Assembly: GCA_020796225.1 (NCBI GenBank)
Contig: CM036754.1
Span: forward strand, 66,580,000 to 66,643,999
Reading direction: 5' to 3'
DNA: 64,000 nt
Origin: Arion vulgaris
Taxonomy: Eukaryota > Mollusca > Gastropoda > Stylommatophora > Arionidae
Made by a program: the position numbers and the translations under genes. Shown here piece by piece: positions 1-13,500 of the stretch. Each line of letters starts with the position of its first letter. The first letter of the stretch is position 1. The notes under the pieces are model-generated. The model saw only the letters and a list, made by a program, of their open reading frames with translations, was not told the origin of the DNA and did no database searches.

Positions 1-189
1 TTATTTTAGTTGAATTGTTTTTGAAATATGTACCCTTCAGAATCATTAACAGATACAGTGTCTGTACCAAGGACATTGTCAATTCATTTGTTTGATGTCT
101 TACTAGGGTTTAGATATAGGTTTTCATTCTGTTTCAATAGATTTGAAAAACTAATTGGCCATGCAAACAAACTTGTTTCACATCATGTA

Positions 190-345
190 TGTGCTGCTTC
201 TTCTTGTGTTCCCCCATTATGAATTTAGGCGTAGTCAGTTGGGTGCCTGGTATGCCACATCTGACTGATTTTTGTATGCAGGCCTGCGTTCCATTATTCA
301 GTTTCCCTCCGCAGTACATAAGTGCCTTCTCCTACTGCAGAGGGG
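190..345 (+). repeat. R3 interspersed repeat copy
   Basis: It shares with the copies at 12185, 44100 and 47300 the order: TTCTTCTTGTGTTCnCCC, GGCGTAGTCAG, TTTTTGnnTG(A/C)AnGCCTG, CAGTnTCCC and a GCCTTCTCC(T/G)AC end. Confidence 0.75.
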
Positions 346-1064
346 ATGTATGGGCTATTTTTATAGTGATGGTTCACAACATATATGTGCTATTATAGTT
401 ATTTATGCTATTATAGTTATATATGCAACTAGTTAATTAACTGCGAAACCTCTCACGGGTGAAAGTTATTAATTCTTGATGAGGAATTGGGTAACCTTTC
501 CAAAGATGTCATCTATTAGCATGAATTGTATTTTCTAATATTTTTTAAGAAGTGGTTTGAGTCGGGTATGTCGTCGTTAAACGGTTTCAGTGGTTCTTGT
601 AATGCTTCACGTCTAATCAAAGTAGCGTCTTCACATTCTTCCTAATTATTTAAAATTTCTATAGTGTAGTTTGAAACAGAAAAGTGAAGCTGTAATGACA
701 TGAAAATTATACATTCTGCGCAAATCAATGCAAACAGAAAAACGCAACACAACTAATGGTACCTGTTAATGGACGTAATCCATGCATATGTTGTATGCCG
801 GCAATTTTGGATTATATCCCTTTGACTGTTAAGCTTTCTTAACGGCATGTCTGAATGTAACAATGTAACAAAGATGGCAGATTTAAATGTCGGATAGGAC
901 ATAAAGAATTGATTTGTGATTTGATTTCATTTTAAAGCTAAATTGATCGATTTTGAAACTGTTTATTTAGCTGATCTAAATTTAACTTGAAATATTTGTA
1001 CGAAATATGGTGAATATTGGATGTGAACTGAGGCCGTATACCGGACACACATCAGACACTAAGG

Positions 1065-1066
<2 letters not shown>

Positions 1067-1112
<46 letters not shown>

Positions 1113-1151
1113 AGAGATGATTTGCATATATATATATATAAATATATATAT
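1067..1151. repeat. (TA)n microsatellites
   Basis: There are two runs of TA dinucleotides separated by a short spacer. Confidence 0.9.
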
Positions 1152-1444
1152 AGATTATAATGGTGTTCTCTCTGGGAACTTTCTGTACGACAGTGTTACA
1201 CTACACATGTTACAGTACTGGTTTAGTCGCAGTTAAGGACATGCTCGATGGGATGCAGTTGCCCTCTCATTTTGTCTCCATGGACACACATACAAGAGCA
1301 TGATTCTGGTTATTTTTATGTAGCAGTTTGTCTCTGTGGATGTTTAATGGCATGAATTTATATAAAAGCAACATCAATTTCTGTGTTTACATTTGTATTG
1401 GAGTGACTTGTGGTGATACCTGTGTCAAAACTTATTTGTTGCAG

Positions 1445-1550
1445 TTGATGGAGAAGAGCTGACAGAATTCATGAAGAACCATGGATATCCCAAGAAGCAC
1501 AGGCATAAGCTGGCTTGTCTAAGACAGGAGCTGATTGAAGCTTTCACAGA
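1445..1550 (+). CDS. CLUH: CLUH exon 1 of window (post-CLU-domain segment)
   Basis: The acceptor is ttgttgcag and the donor gtgagt. The frame reads [18 protein letters not shown] then [17 protein letters not shown]. This matches the segment just after the CLU domain in animal CLUH, where the pattern HRHKLxCLRQEL is conserved. The exon starts with two bases of a codon and ends after two bases of the Glu codon, which exon 2 completes. Confidence 0.93.
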
Positions 1551-4500
1551 GTGAGTGCAGCATGTCTCTTGATGTTGACCATTTTACAAATGATGTTGAC
1601 CATTTTACAAAGTAATACCATTTGTATCTTACCCACACTTTCCTCGCTCTGTCCATTACCGGTCTTTACTACTTACCTCCTCTTTTTCTGTCTACAGTTC
1701 GCCTGAATGTCTCTAGGTTGTCCCCTCCCTACCAAGACAACTAAACTGCTGTTTTTAAATGTTTTTGTTTTGGCAGCACAGTACTGCAAAAACAAAGCAT
1801 CATTTTTTTGTGGCATGTTCAATTCTGGGGTGCTTTTTTCTGATCTTCACCGTTTTGTTTATTCCCCTGAGTACTTCACATACCAATTTAGTGTTTGTTT
1901 GTTTCGCTATTTGTAATTAGTAGATTTGTAGAAACTGTCCTCACCAATCTTGGTGAGAGCTCCAGCATCTCAAATCATTCATGTTCTGTCATCTGGTAGT
2001 ACTTTCTACTATTATTGTTTTGGTAATAAATTCAAAACTAATCTGATAACATTCTGTGGTAGATATGATTTGATTCACTAGAAAATTGACACCATATCTG
2101 GATACTACTTTTTAGATGCTTTGTTTCAGATAAATTTTCTGGTAATACTTTTTCTATTAGCTCAGCCTATATGCTGGTGTTTTTTCGTATTGAAGAAGTT
2201 GTCATAAATAATTTTGCCATTAAGAGTTGTACAAATAAATAATACAGATTAGAAAAATAAATAGCATATCAATATATCCATTCATTGTGTTCTAATGAAT
2301 TTAATTGTAAGTTTTTTTTATTTCTGTTTACAGGGGCAGGTATTTAGCATTTGTCAAGCATGCTGCATTGCATTTCCAAGCCTTGCACAAGCAGTCCAAG
2401 AATGCAGAGGTATTTAGTTGTTTGCTCTAGAATAACCACTCTTTATCATTTATTTGTTATGTGAGACAATTACTTTGTACTATTATTTGCAACTGTTAAA
2501 ATGTGATTTTTGATTTTACACACCATGGCCCAGCACAGTGTTACAGAAAAGGGCTTAGAACATCCTAGACTGAGGAGAGACAAAAAAGCAAGATATACAA
2601 AACATGCATACCAAGGAATATTGGCTCATAAATAACATTTCCCAGAAAAAATATTTTGGCCACTTTAAACATCACAGTGATTTGAAGAGAACAGTAATGG
2701 AAGGCATGGTTCTTTGAGTACAGGGCAGGAGACGACCAAAGGTGGCAGAAGGACATGATGCTGGAGGAGGCGGAAGAAATGGCTAGAGTTTTTCAGGTGG
2801 CTGTGATAAGTGATATTCTGCAAGGGACATGCTACTACTTGAGGCCCAGCACATGTAAACGTGCATTTGTTTAGTTGATTCTCCCTTTTAGGTATAATAA
2901 GACATAACTTTCTGTAAGATTGTCAAAGTTGAAAGTTTAAAAACTGTTCCATCATTTGTAAGAGTAGGTTTGCTGCGAAACAAAAATCATGGATTGCAAT
3001 GGCTAAACTGTCATACTGGGAAAAATAAACTGATATTGGACATGCAGAGAAGAATCATTACACAATTTATGGCAGAGTAACATGGACACTGAACAAGATA
3101 GATAACAACGTGTGGGAACAAAGATGGCGTACGTTGTTGCACAAAAAATCAAGGACTAGAAAAAATATAGGTCAACACCTTGCTTCACCATACTGTGTTG
3201 CCATCAGGAAATATTTGTCTAGGTAATGGAAGGATTTGCATGATCTTCACTGTGACTGTGCCTACTGTGGACATCTACTGGGTGTAACCAACTCTTACAT
3301 CTTCAGCATGTCTCAAGGTTGTTAATATAAAGTCGGGAGCAAAGTGCATCCCTTAGTGAAATATAGTTCGTGGCATTGCACCCATTGTCATATTAGTAAT
3401 GCAGCCCTCTGAGATTTGACAAATAGCGTTGGAAACCCTGTTCGAGTCGCCAAGAGGGAAAACAGGAGTAGAGAAAAGATAGGTTTTCATCCTAATGCCA
3501 CATAAATTTATCATGGGACTACTATTATATTTAGATCCCACTTCAGGAAGATTGTTTCAAAGCAGCATTTTCCAACCTGGGGTCAGCGAGGTACTCACAG
3601 GGGATCCTCAAGCGCTTGAAGAAATATGATCTTTGACATTTCAAACAGAAAGATAAATTTCAGGAACATGTATAAAAACAATGGTAAACTAGTTCTGCTG
3701 CGAAATCAAAGGACCCGGAGCAGATCGGGAGTCTTGAGAGGAGAAAATGAAAGATCATTTGAAGTTTCCCGCAGTCTGAGAAATTGGAGCCAGCTTGACT
3801 TTGGTGTAATAATAACTCCATTGCTAGATTTTCATATATAGAAACTTTTGGGGGTTCGCTGCAGCAAAATGTATTTAACAGGGGTTCCCGTAATGCAAAG
3901 TTTAGGAATCACTGTTTCAAAGCATTGACATGTCACACAGTTCAAGTGTTTTTGTAACATTACTGAATCATTTCTGGGTTTCCTTTTTTCTGTTCAGGAA
4001 AAATCTGCTCTAACAAATGGTCACAGTTGTGATGAGAACAAAAACAAAATAGAAGAGGATGATGTTTCAGAAGAGGCCAAAAAACTAGTGAAGACTATAA
4101 CAGAGCAGGAAGGAGGAACACGTAAGCTGAATGTGATTTGTTGTCATTGCACAGTTTCATCATGTCCTAAATATTTGTATTATACATGAGGAAAATCTTT
4201 CACATTATTTATTGTTTCATTGTAATAGTATTATGTAATATAAGGTAAGAAAAATGTTACATTGCAAAACATGTCATTATTTGTCCTGTTTCATAGAAAT
4301 CTCAGTGTAGGTGAGATCGAGGTCATATTGGAAATGGACGATTAAACATAGGTCCCGTGTTCAATTTGAGCGCATAAAAGAACTCTTGGAGTTCAAAATC
4401 CAAAAGAGCAGATTTAAAGCTGCAAAATTCATTAGGAGATATAAAATTCCTACAAAATATCGCCACCATATTCAAAATTACATCGGGGACCCTGGCTGGT

Positions 4501-7500
4501 ATACGGTTCGTGCACTGCAGCTGAGATCTTCCTGTATAAGAAAGAGATAGGAGTACACATGGTCACTCACCGAAGTGCAATGGTGATGGCCAATCAATCA
4601 ATCATAGAAAACATTTGTAAAAATTCAGAGAACAAATTTTCTTCTAATCTGCCTATCATGGAGTTTGAACCAGGTACTCGTGGGTTGTAATTGAACTCAA
4701 TGCCACAGACGTCCACTTCTATTACTAGATATGATACCATGGAAGTTTCTTGTTTCCCTCACACAACACTTCAACTTTTAATTTTCATTTCAATTTTCTG
4801 TTTACAGTTGAAGATGATACTCGGGAAATTGTTAGAAAGGCAGCACAGGCTTCAGGTTCTTTGTCTGACACTGGTAAGTCTCTCCAATTTCTCTTTCATT
4901 TTTTTATTTTCTTCTTTGCTCTTACTCATCTTGTTACACGTTTCATGATAGTTTATCATTAAGTCTGGTCAGTGCATATAGTTTGACTGGTTCAGGATAT
5001 AGTCTGGCTGATTCAGGCAGTGCTACAGGTCTGGCTGGATTCAGGGCATACAGTCTGGCTGGTTCAGGGCATACAGTCTGGCTGGTTCAGGGCATACAGT
5101 CTGGCTGGTTCAGGGCATAGTCTGGCTTGTGACATAATGCATGATTTAAAACATTTGTCAAACTTGCCAGTGCAGATTTCTGATCACATTCTAAAAATAT
5201 ATATATATGGGAATGTCCATACACAACTGAAACACTAGCAACATACTTCAGAATAGCGTGGTATGCAAGAACTACAGATTTCAAACCTGGGTAATGGATG
5301 CAGAGCTGAAACAGGGACTATGGGACGTTAACTCACTAGAAGTTAACAATCCTTTATATCCAGCAATGGAAATATTCATCGTACAGTTAATGACTGAGAT
5401 ATTTTACAAGGAATAGGGATCATCTGGGAATTTGTGGAGGCAATTCAATTGGTTCAGCCACATAAGCAGATTACCAACAGACAGTGCGCCTCAAAAGAGC
5501 AATGTTACTCTGATATAGTGAATACAAAGCAAAATGTCATCCACACCAAAAAGTAGACCTAGGAGATAACCTGTGATGAAAAACACTGTTTATGAAGCGT
5601 ACAGAAAAGTCTGTTTTAGAAATCCTGACGATGTGAGGCAAAACAGGATTAGGGAAAAGAAGAAAGAATTCAACTCTCTGTTTAGAATTCTGAGCATAAG
5701 ACATTGGTCGCAGAAGTACAAGTATTTGAATGGAATATTGAAGAAAATATAATGATCAAATGAAGTGTTTTGGACACACAGAAAAATAATACAGTTGTAA
5801 CAAAAAATATGTTGCTATATATAATTTTAGAATACAATTTTTCAGCAAGGGGGGCTTTAACAAAATTCATTACACATTTCTCATGTTAAGCTAAGCACCA
5901 GATCAATGAAATGGAGCTTTGAAATAATTTTGTTTACTATTGACATTTTTATTCGTGAGGTGTCTTGTCGAACATTTGGTACTGCCAGTATGGTTTGTGA
6001 GTTGGCTTGTCGAACATTTGGTACTGCCAGTATGGTTTGTGAGTTGGCTTGTCGTATTCTAGAGTTGAAGGAAAGTTTGAGGACACGAGATAATAATATC
6101 CCAATGTTAGAGATACATGTACTATTGATGCAGTTATGCATTAGATCATGCTTTAAAATGCAACCATAATTACACATTTTTCCTACAATTAGTATGTCAA
6201 TAATTCTGTCAATTTGATATTGTTTTTTCAGGTTTCAGTATTACTTTCAATCCAGACGTCTTCCAGCCACATGTCCGACATGCAGAACCAGATGTAAGTC
6301 ATTTCAAACTTTTCTAAATGTACATCTTGTAAGTTAGTAGTTATGCAAAAGCAATAATGAAAAAGACATGGTTACTGGAAGATGGAACATGGGATGACCA
6401 GAACATTGCATTTAACTCTTTCCACGCTTTAAGCCGCACACTGGCCATAGAGTTGCTTCCCTTATAAGAAGTTTTCTAGTTTTACTTCTACTGTTTTACT
6501 TATACTACTTTTCAACCTTGCTATTCTATTGGGTTGTCCAGTTTTCTTTAATTTAGTATATAATAAGATATATATATGTTTATTTATTGACGAGTAGTTG
6601 GGATCGTAATTTAAAAATTTTTTTAATTTTTTCTTTCCTTGAATTAACTGCTTAAAAATTGAGAAAATAAATGGGCGTGGAAAGAGTTAAGGAAACTGAA
6701 CACAACATTGAAGTTGGAATAACTGGCTAGAGATTTGAGTATTTCTGGTGTGCTGTGTCACAGCCAACTCTAGGTAACTAGGCCAGATAACTGACTGGGG
6801 ATTCCCTGACCTAGATCAGAAAAGGGGGCTGGAAATTACAGATGATAGAACACTGCACGCTTTTTTGCAATTTTACTCAATTCTGTAAGTCTACGGTTAT
6901 TTATTGGTGAAAATATTCATAATATTGATATTCCTTATTGTTAAACTTAACTTGTTGCACAATATAACTCGATTTAGCATTTTGTGTTGGTTTTAAAATG
7001 AATTTGTCTCTATACACCAATACAATTGCGTGAACTCACTACCAATGACACTGCGAAAACGAGTACTCCAATGCTATATTGAACCAATTCTTATGTATGG
7101 CAGCGAATCATGGACACTGAACAAACAATCAATACGATCATTGGAAGCCACAGAGATGTGGTTTTACAGAAGAATGTTGAGAATTCCATGGACAGCAAAG
7201 AAAACAAACGTGGAGGTTTTAAATCAGGCCTGCACACAAAGAAACCTTATCAAAAGAATAAGAATCCGACAATCAAGGTTCTTCGGGCATATAATGCGAA
7301 GAGAAGGTTTAGAACATTTGGTGACTATAGGTAAAATTCAGGGAGGAGAGATCGTGGAAGACAGAGGGAGAAGATGTTGGATGGCCTGACATCATGGTTC
7401 GACAAAATATCGACGTCAGAACTGATTACATGCACCAAGCAAAGAGAGTTGTGGAGAGACATGATCGCCTACGCCGGCAGGCATGGCATTTGATTGACGC

Positions 7501-10500
7501 CAATACTGGAATGCAAGGTCACTTGGTGTAGTTGTGGTCTGATTTCCCATAATTCTTACCCGGTCCAAAGGCCCATAAGTCTATAGTTGGCTCTGGCTGT
7601 GTTGATGGTGAAGTTCTGTAAGGACATGCTACATGAATATACATTATTTTAAAATTGTATCTCCTCTTCTCATAAAATATTGTTCTGTTCAGTTTGTAGT
7701 AGAACTCTTATCCATTTTTTCTTCATCCACAGAGCGAAATGTTTAAGAAAGAGAAGGAACTTGTAAAAATGGCTTCCCAACACATTGTTGCTAGTCAGAT
7801 ACCTTTGTTGGTGAGTTTCTTTAATTTATATTTAGATATTCATTTGGCGAGGACTCCAAAACGCAAAAATCAGTCAGAAGCACCATACCAGGCATCATGG
7901 CTAACGCTTGAATTCACAGCGGGCGAATGCAGAAGAAATAGATATTCAATGTTGTTAACCGCCTGTGTTGCCTGTGCTCTCAAGGGGAGCAAAGAATAGT
8001 AATACTGCGATGCATGCATGCACACACACGCTACATATCTTATAGAATTCATTTATCAGAATATATATTAGAATTATATATCATCTAGACATGCCAGAAG
8101 TGATGTCTAACATTTATATACTTTTGTTTGTTTTGTTAGAATTGTTGTATGTTTTGTGTTATCCTTGTATCTTACATTGTTTTATCTTTGTACTTTAGGT
8201 ATTCTTTCTCTGTTATCATTGCATGTTCCTATTGTTTATTTTGTCTGTTATTGTGTTTTGTGTTATCATCTGTTGTATGTTTGGCATTTCTCATATCTGT
8301 TTTTGTACGACTTGCATTATCTTAGTCTGCATTATCTGTCATGGTCCAAGAAACAGTTTGTTTGAATGTAGAGAGATTGTCAGTAAACTTCTTTTACAAT
8401 ATTGGTTATGTAACTCTTCAGCATGTTCTGTCTTGGATGTCTTCCTTTCTCATATCCTTTGTTCATTATCTTTTAGATCAGTGATTTCTTTGACCACAGT
8501 TCCTCTCCAGTGGATGGAATCACTCTCACAGAATCTATGCATGCCAGGTAAGTTTTCACATCTGATTAGGTAGTCAATAACTTTGTACTGTTTTGGTCAT
8601 TTGTTGTACTTATCACTTTGTACAGCTGTACATGTTGTACTTATCATCGGTCATGTTGTCATCGTCGACTGTTGTAGCCATCGGTCGTATCTGTTGTTAG
8701 CCATCGGTCGTACTGTTGTAGCCATGGGTATGTCGCTACTGTTGTAGCCATCGGTCGTACTGTTGTAGCCATCGGTCGTACTGTTGTAGCCATCGGTCGT
8801 ACATGTAGTTCCATTGTCATCAGTGATATAATCTAAGAACATCTTGATGTTTGAAAATCTTTAATATCTTGGCTTGAAAAAGTTCTGTATTTTTTGCTTT
8901 CTTTATTTTTGACTTAATTTTAAGTTGGATTCTTAATCACTGAAATTTTGTCCTCATTTCTGTCAGTCATCAGTTCACATCATCATATCACACCAGCAGT
9001 AACTTAACTAAACAGCACAAGTCATCCAGGTCCTTCAGATTATGAAGTGTTTTTCAGTAGACTATTTAACATTCTTGGTTCCTTCCATGTAGAGTTGATA
9101 CTCGTGAAGAATGTCTTCTGCAGTTTCTGGTCTCAGTCCACAAGTTTTAAAGTCTTATCAAGTGTGAATATTCTGTACAATGTTAGTTGTCCAAGTTTGC
9201 CCAGTTTCAAGTAAGAAGATAGTTTGTCTCTTCTTTGTGCAAACATGAACTTTATGAGAATCTGCAGTTGGTGGGTGTGTATCTTCTTCCCCGAACGCTC
9301 CACATCAACCACTTGTATAACCACTCTTTGGGATTTGTATGTGATCCTAGCCTAAGAGCGATTGTACGTTGTGCCTGTAAGTAGGCCAGCACATCCGATT
9401 TCTGCAACGCTTTTTTTTACTAGGGTAACTTTCCTAGGCCCCTACCTCAGTCGCCTCTAATGACATGCCTTGTAGGTCGCAGTAATACTATTCTTTTCTT
9501 CCCTTGCAGGCCCCAGCACCACACAGGCGTTGTGGGTGTGTATAATTTTACAGTTTCCTAAACTATGTTTTGAGGATTTCAAAGCAATAGCTGTATTTAT
9601 TTAGAAACAGAATCCACATCTTTCTTCTTTACTCTAGTCCTGTTTTACCTCCATGTCGTGAAAGAGATTTATGACGGGTTTTGAAAAGAGTTATAGAATA
9701 GTGTTTTTCATCGCCTTTTATTTCTGAGGTCCACCTTTTGCTTTGTATCCACTGTAGTGGAGTAATATTGCTCTTTACTTCCAGCGTTTCCACATTTGAT
9801 AACTGATATCTGAAATTTAGGTTAATCTCAGGGATAGCAAACAAACTGATATCTGAAATTTAGGTTAATCTCAGGGATAGCAAACAAACTGATATCTGAA
9901 ATTTAGGTTAATCTCAGGGATAGCAAACAAACTGATATCTGAAATTTAGGTTAATCTCAGGGATAGCAAACAAACTGATATCTGAAATTTAGGTTAATCT
10001 CAGGGATAGCAAACAAACTGATATCTGAAATTTAGGTTAATCTCAGGGATAGCAAACAACCTAATCCTTCATGTTCTTCATGGTGCATAGGATTACACGT
10101 CTCTGATTATATTTACAGTTGTTTTAAGTACTAGCAGCACTGATCTCTACTATTTTTTCTCTGCTGTTTGTTCTTCATCCATCCACCATTCTTCATCTTG
10201 TTGGTTTTAGTGACTAACCTGCAGACATCCCCATACTATAGCATTTTGTAAAATAGAAAGAAAATTAATTTTATTTATATTATGAATATATTTCAGAGGT
10301 ATCAATATACGGTACTTGGGAAAAGTAGCAGCAAGTCTTGCCAAGTATTCAACTCTCTCTTATGTATATGTAAGTTATATATCGCATTATTTAAGTTCAT
10401 TTAGTGTAAGTGCTATTTTTTACTAGCATGTCAAGGCTCAGTTACAAGTGTCATGGAGGAAGGGAGTAACTTTAAAGCTGTCCAGTATTTTCAGAACAGA

Positions 10501-13500
10501 AATTAAAACTCACATGGGGGCAACAGAAATACCATGCAACCAAAACCACCAGATATATGGGGACAACTAGTGATCTTGTCTAGGAAGAAAGGCAACATCA
10601 CATACAAGAAATTTAGGATGCAACCACAACATATTCCACAGTACCAACCCTGTACATGATTTATTGAAACTTGACCACTACCACCACTCTTTAATAACCT
10701 AGTGCTGAATCATGTTAGATTCTCCTTCCATAATCCAGCAGCTATGTAGTGATATCTATATCTGTCAGTTCCTAAACAATTCCTGCATGCTTATTCTTGT
10801 TTTATTAGAGTACACTGGGGGATTCTATAGGGCAGAGCAATTGAGGCCTTTTGCCCAAGAAGAGGAATTAAAACTGCTTGCCCAAGGCTGTTGCCATGTA
10901 TGTGCAGGTCATTGGTTTCATGTGTTTAGGGACCTACCAAACCAATGTGCAGCGTATACACGTTCTTGACAAAGATCAAACATATTACAAAGAGTGATTA
11001 AAATTGGTTGTAAAGGACGAACGCAAAGAAGAAGATTGGTTTCATATTCTCCATAACAGAAACAACTTTTGACCTTACAGAGGGATCGAACACAGGATGT
11101 TTCTGTCAGGAAACCCCATTGTGTTTAACTATTCGACCACCCTTTATCTGTTGCTTATAATGTAATTCATCCAGCACTTGGCACCTGAAGAAGAAGTGAA
11201 CTGTTTAATGATGTGTACACAGCTGACAATCTGGTGTTTTTTTTGTGGTTGAATTCTCTTTTGATTATTAAGTGGTATATGTTGGGTTCCAAGTAAAACA
11301 AAATTTTCTCTCTCCTTGTAAGGCGGTTGATATTGTCATTGGGCTAGATCAGATAAATAGAATACAATTTAAACAAAACTAGGTCAAAATACGGAGATGC
11401 CTGACCTACATGATGTAGGTGTTTACAAAACTGGGGCATGACATACCCATGCTCTCAGTGCAAACCACACAGATTGTAAAGCAGATTGTAAAGAGTGGTT
11501 AACTTGGGTGTTAAGAATAAACACAAAGAAGGATAAACAATAGACTAGTGTGTGTGCAGATAGTAGAGTACTATAATTGCTTTGACTGTAAGAAGTAGTA
11601 AGCTCTGTTGTGCTACACATTTTTACAAACCTCATTAGAGACTAGAAATTGATTACCTGCAACAGGTATATAAGTAGTCACATCAATCAACATCGAACTG
11701 ATATGGTGAGTCGCTAGACGCTGTTGGAGATATCGCAAAGTAGTTCGGAGTACCTATGGACATGTATGGAATGCAGTGAAGATATTTGAAACTGAATACC
11801 AGCAACAGCTTGCAATTATCACCTTATAAAGTAACGTAACAATTCATTTGATGTCACCTTTTGAAAATATTGTTCTCTATTCTTATTTAATGATGCTTAT
11901 TTTTCTTGGTTACAGACAATTGCCATTAGCGAGCTCATTAGCAGAGCAGCAAAACATCTGTACAATCATTACATGCAAGGAGTTGACATGATGAACACTG
12001 CTGCTGCCATCAGCCATTTTCTGAACTGCCTCATTAGTTCCTACCCAACTCCCCATGCTCAAATCACAGCTGAAGAGGTTAGCCATTGACATAAATCTAG
12101 CATAACGTGTTTATTGTAGAATGTTTTCTTCTTCTTTGCGATTACTATTTTGATAATTATACCGTCAGACTTGTTCTTATGATGAAGTTGACTGTTTTTC
12201 TTGTGTTCGCCCGCTATGGATTCAGGCGTAGTCAGGGCGCTTGACACTTCTGATTTTTGCGTGAAGGCATGCTTTCCTTATCAGTGTCCCCCGTCATACA
12301 GGCGTTCCTTCTCCGACTTCAGAGGTAAGTCGATTGTTGTCTGGAGCTCATCTCCGGTGCCATGTAGTTTTGTATCTAGTGTGTTGTAGGGATAGCATAA
12401 CTTTCTAGGGAGGACATACAGGGACATTCTTGCAGGGCATGTTCTGTGGAAGAAAGTCTTCAAGAAGTGATCCATGTTTGTCTCTAGATAAAGAGTTATG
12501 GTGAGTGCTAAATTTTCCCCAAAGCAACGTATGGCTGGGAGATATGGATTATTAACACTCTTGAAAAATGAATGTCTTTAAATGCAAGTACTGAAGTAGA
12601 GTACTCCCAATACCATAGACAGAGAAAATGTCCGTTTTGATTGAAAATGAATGTCTGTAAATGCAAGTACTAAAGAGTACTTCCAATACCATGGACAGAG
12701 AAAAATGTCCATTTTGAGAAACAGCTTAAAATTGAACACGTTAGATAAAGAAAATGAAATATTTTGGATATATAAAATGTCATAGTTCTATGGAGGGCAT
12801 GATACCGGGCAGACGAATGAAAGAAATAACCAAGGAGAAGATGGGTGCGGAATATCATAGACGAGTTGAGTATGACTGGGAGACAATGGATACCTCACAT
12901 ACAATAAGAAGCATTTAGAGCTGCTGACATTTAGAACATTCATGTTCTGATGGGGACAAGCTCTAGATGATGATGACTACATTTTGAGTTCTATTATGTT
13001 GATGTGAAGATCATTGTGTTCAAAGTACGTCTAGTGGCGTGTAATAAATGCATATATGTGGGGCACATTAGCACGTGTGAAACATTAACTTACCAAATCT
13101 GACAACAGAATGGTTTGTGGGTTGATTTTCTGCATGCGACATTCCTTAAAGTGAGAAAAGGAATTAACTCATACTTCTTGCATTCAAAGGTCTAGAAATA
13201 TGAAATGACCTGCATTTTAAACACTATGGTCTACAAAGGCTACAGGACAATTTCATTTTTTTCACCTATTGTTTATATGTTTCTGTAAGGTATGTCAATG
13301 TTTATCAAATGAAATTTTTTTTCCTCCCCATAGAGCAAAGCTGCCAAACGTAAGAGCAAAAGAAAGAATAAACACAGTGTTGTATTCAGTATAGGTAAGT
13401 CTTGTAATAACTTATTAGACAGCAAGTTGTAACAAATACAGAGCATTTTTCCTCTAGGTTAAAATATATATATATATAATCGCTAAACTTCTAGGCAAAC

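Larger units (their letters stand above)
1..1444. other. CLUH: Upstream intron of CLUH
   Basis: No exon was found here. It holds an R3-type repeat copy (190-345) and TA microsatellites at 1067-1151. The preceding CLUH exon, which should end in the RxYxLDLLR segment of the CLU domain, must lie before position 1. Confidence 0.6.

Noticed and set aside
8156..8573. 69- and 116-codon frames around CLUH exon 7
   Set aside because: Cys/Phe/Leu-rich intron translation; the second overlaps the true exon in the wrong frame.
9802..10059. CRISPR-like regular repeats
   Set aside because: Tandem with no spacers, in an animal intron; it is a minisatellite.
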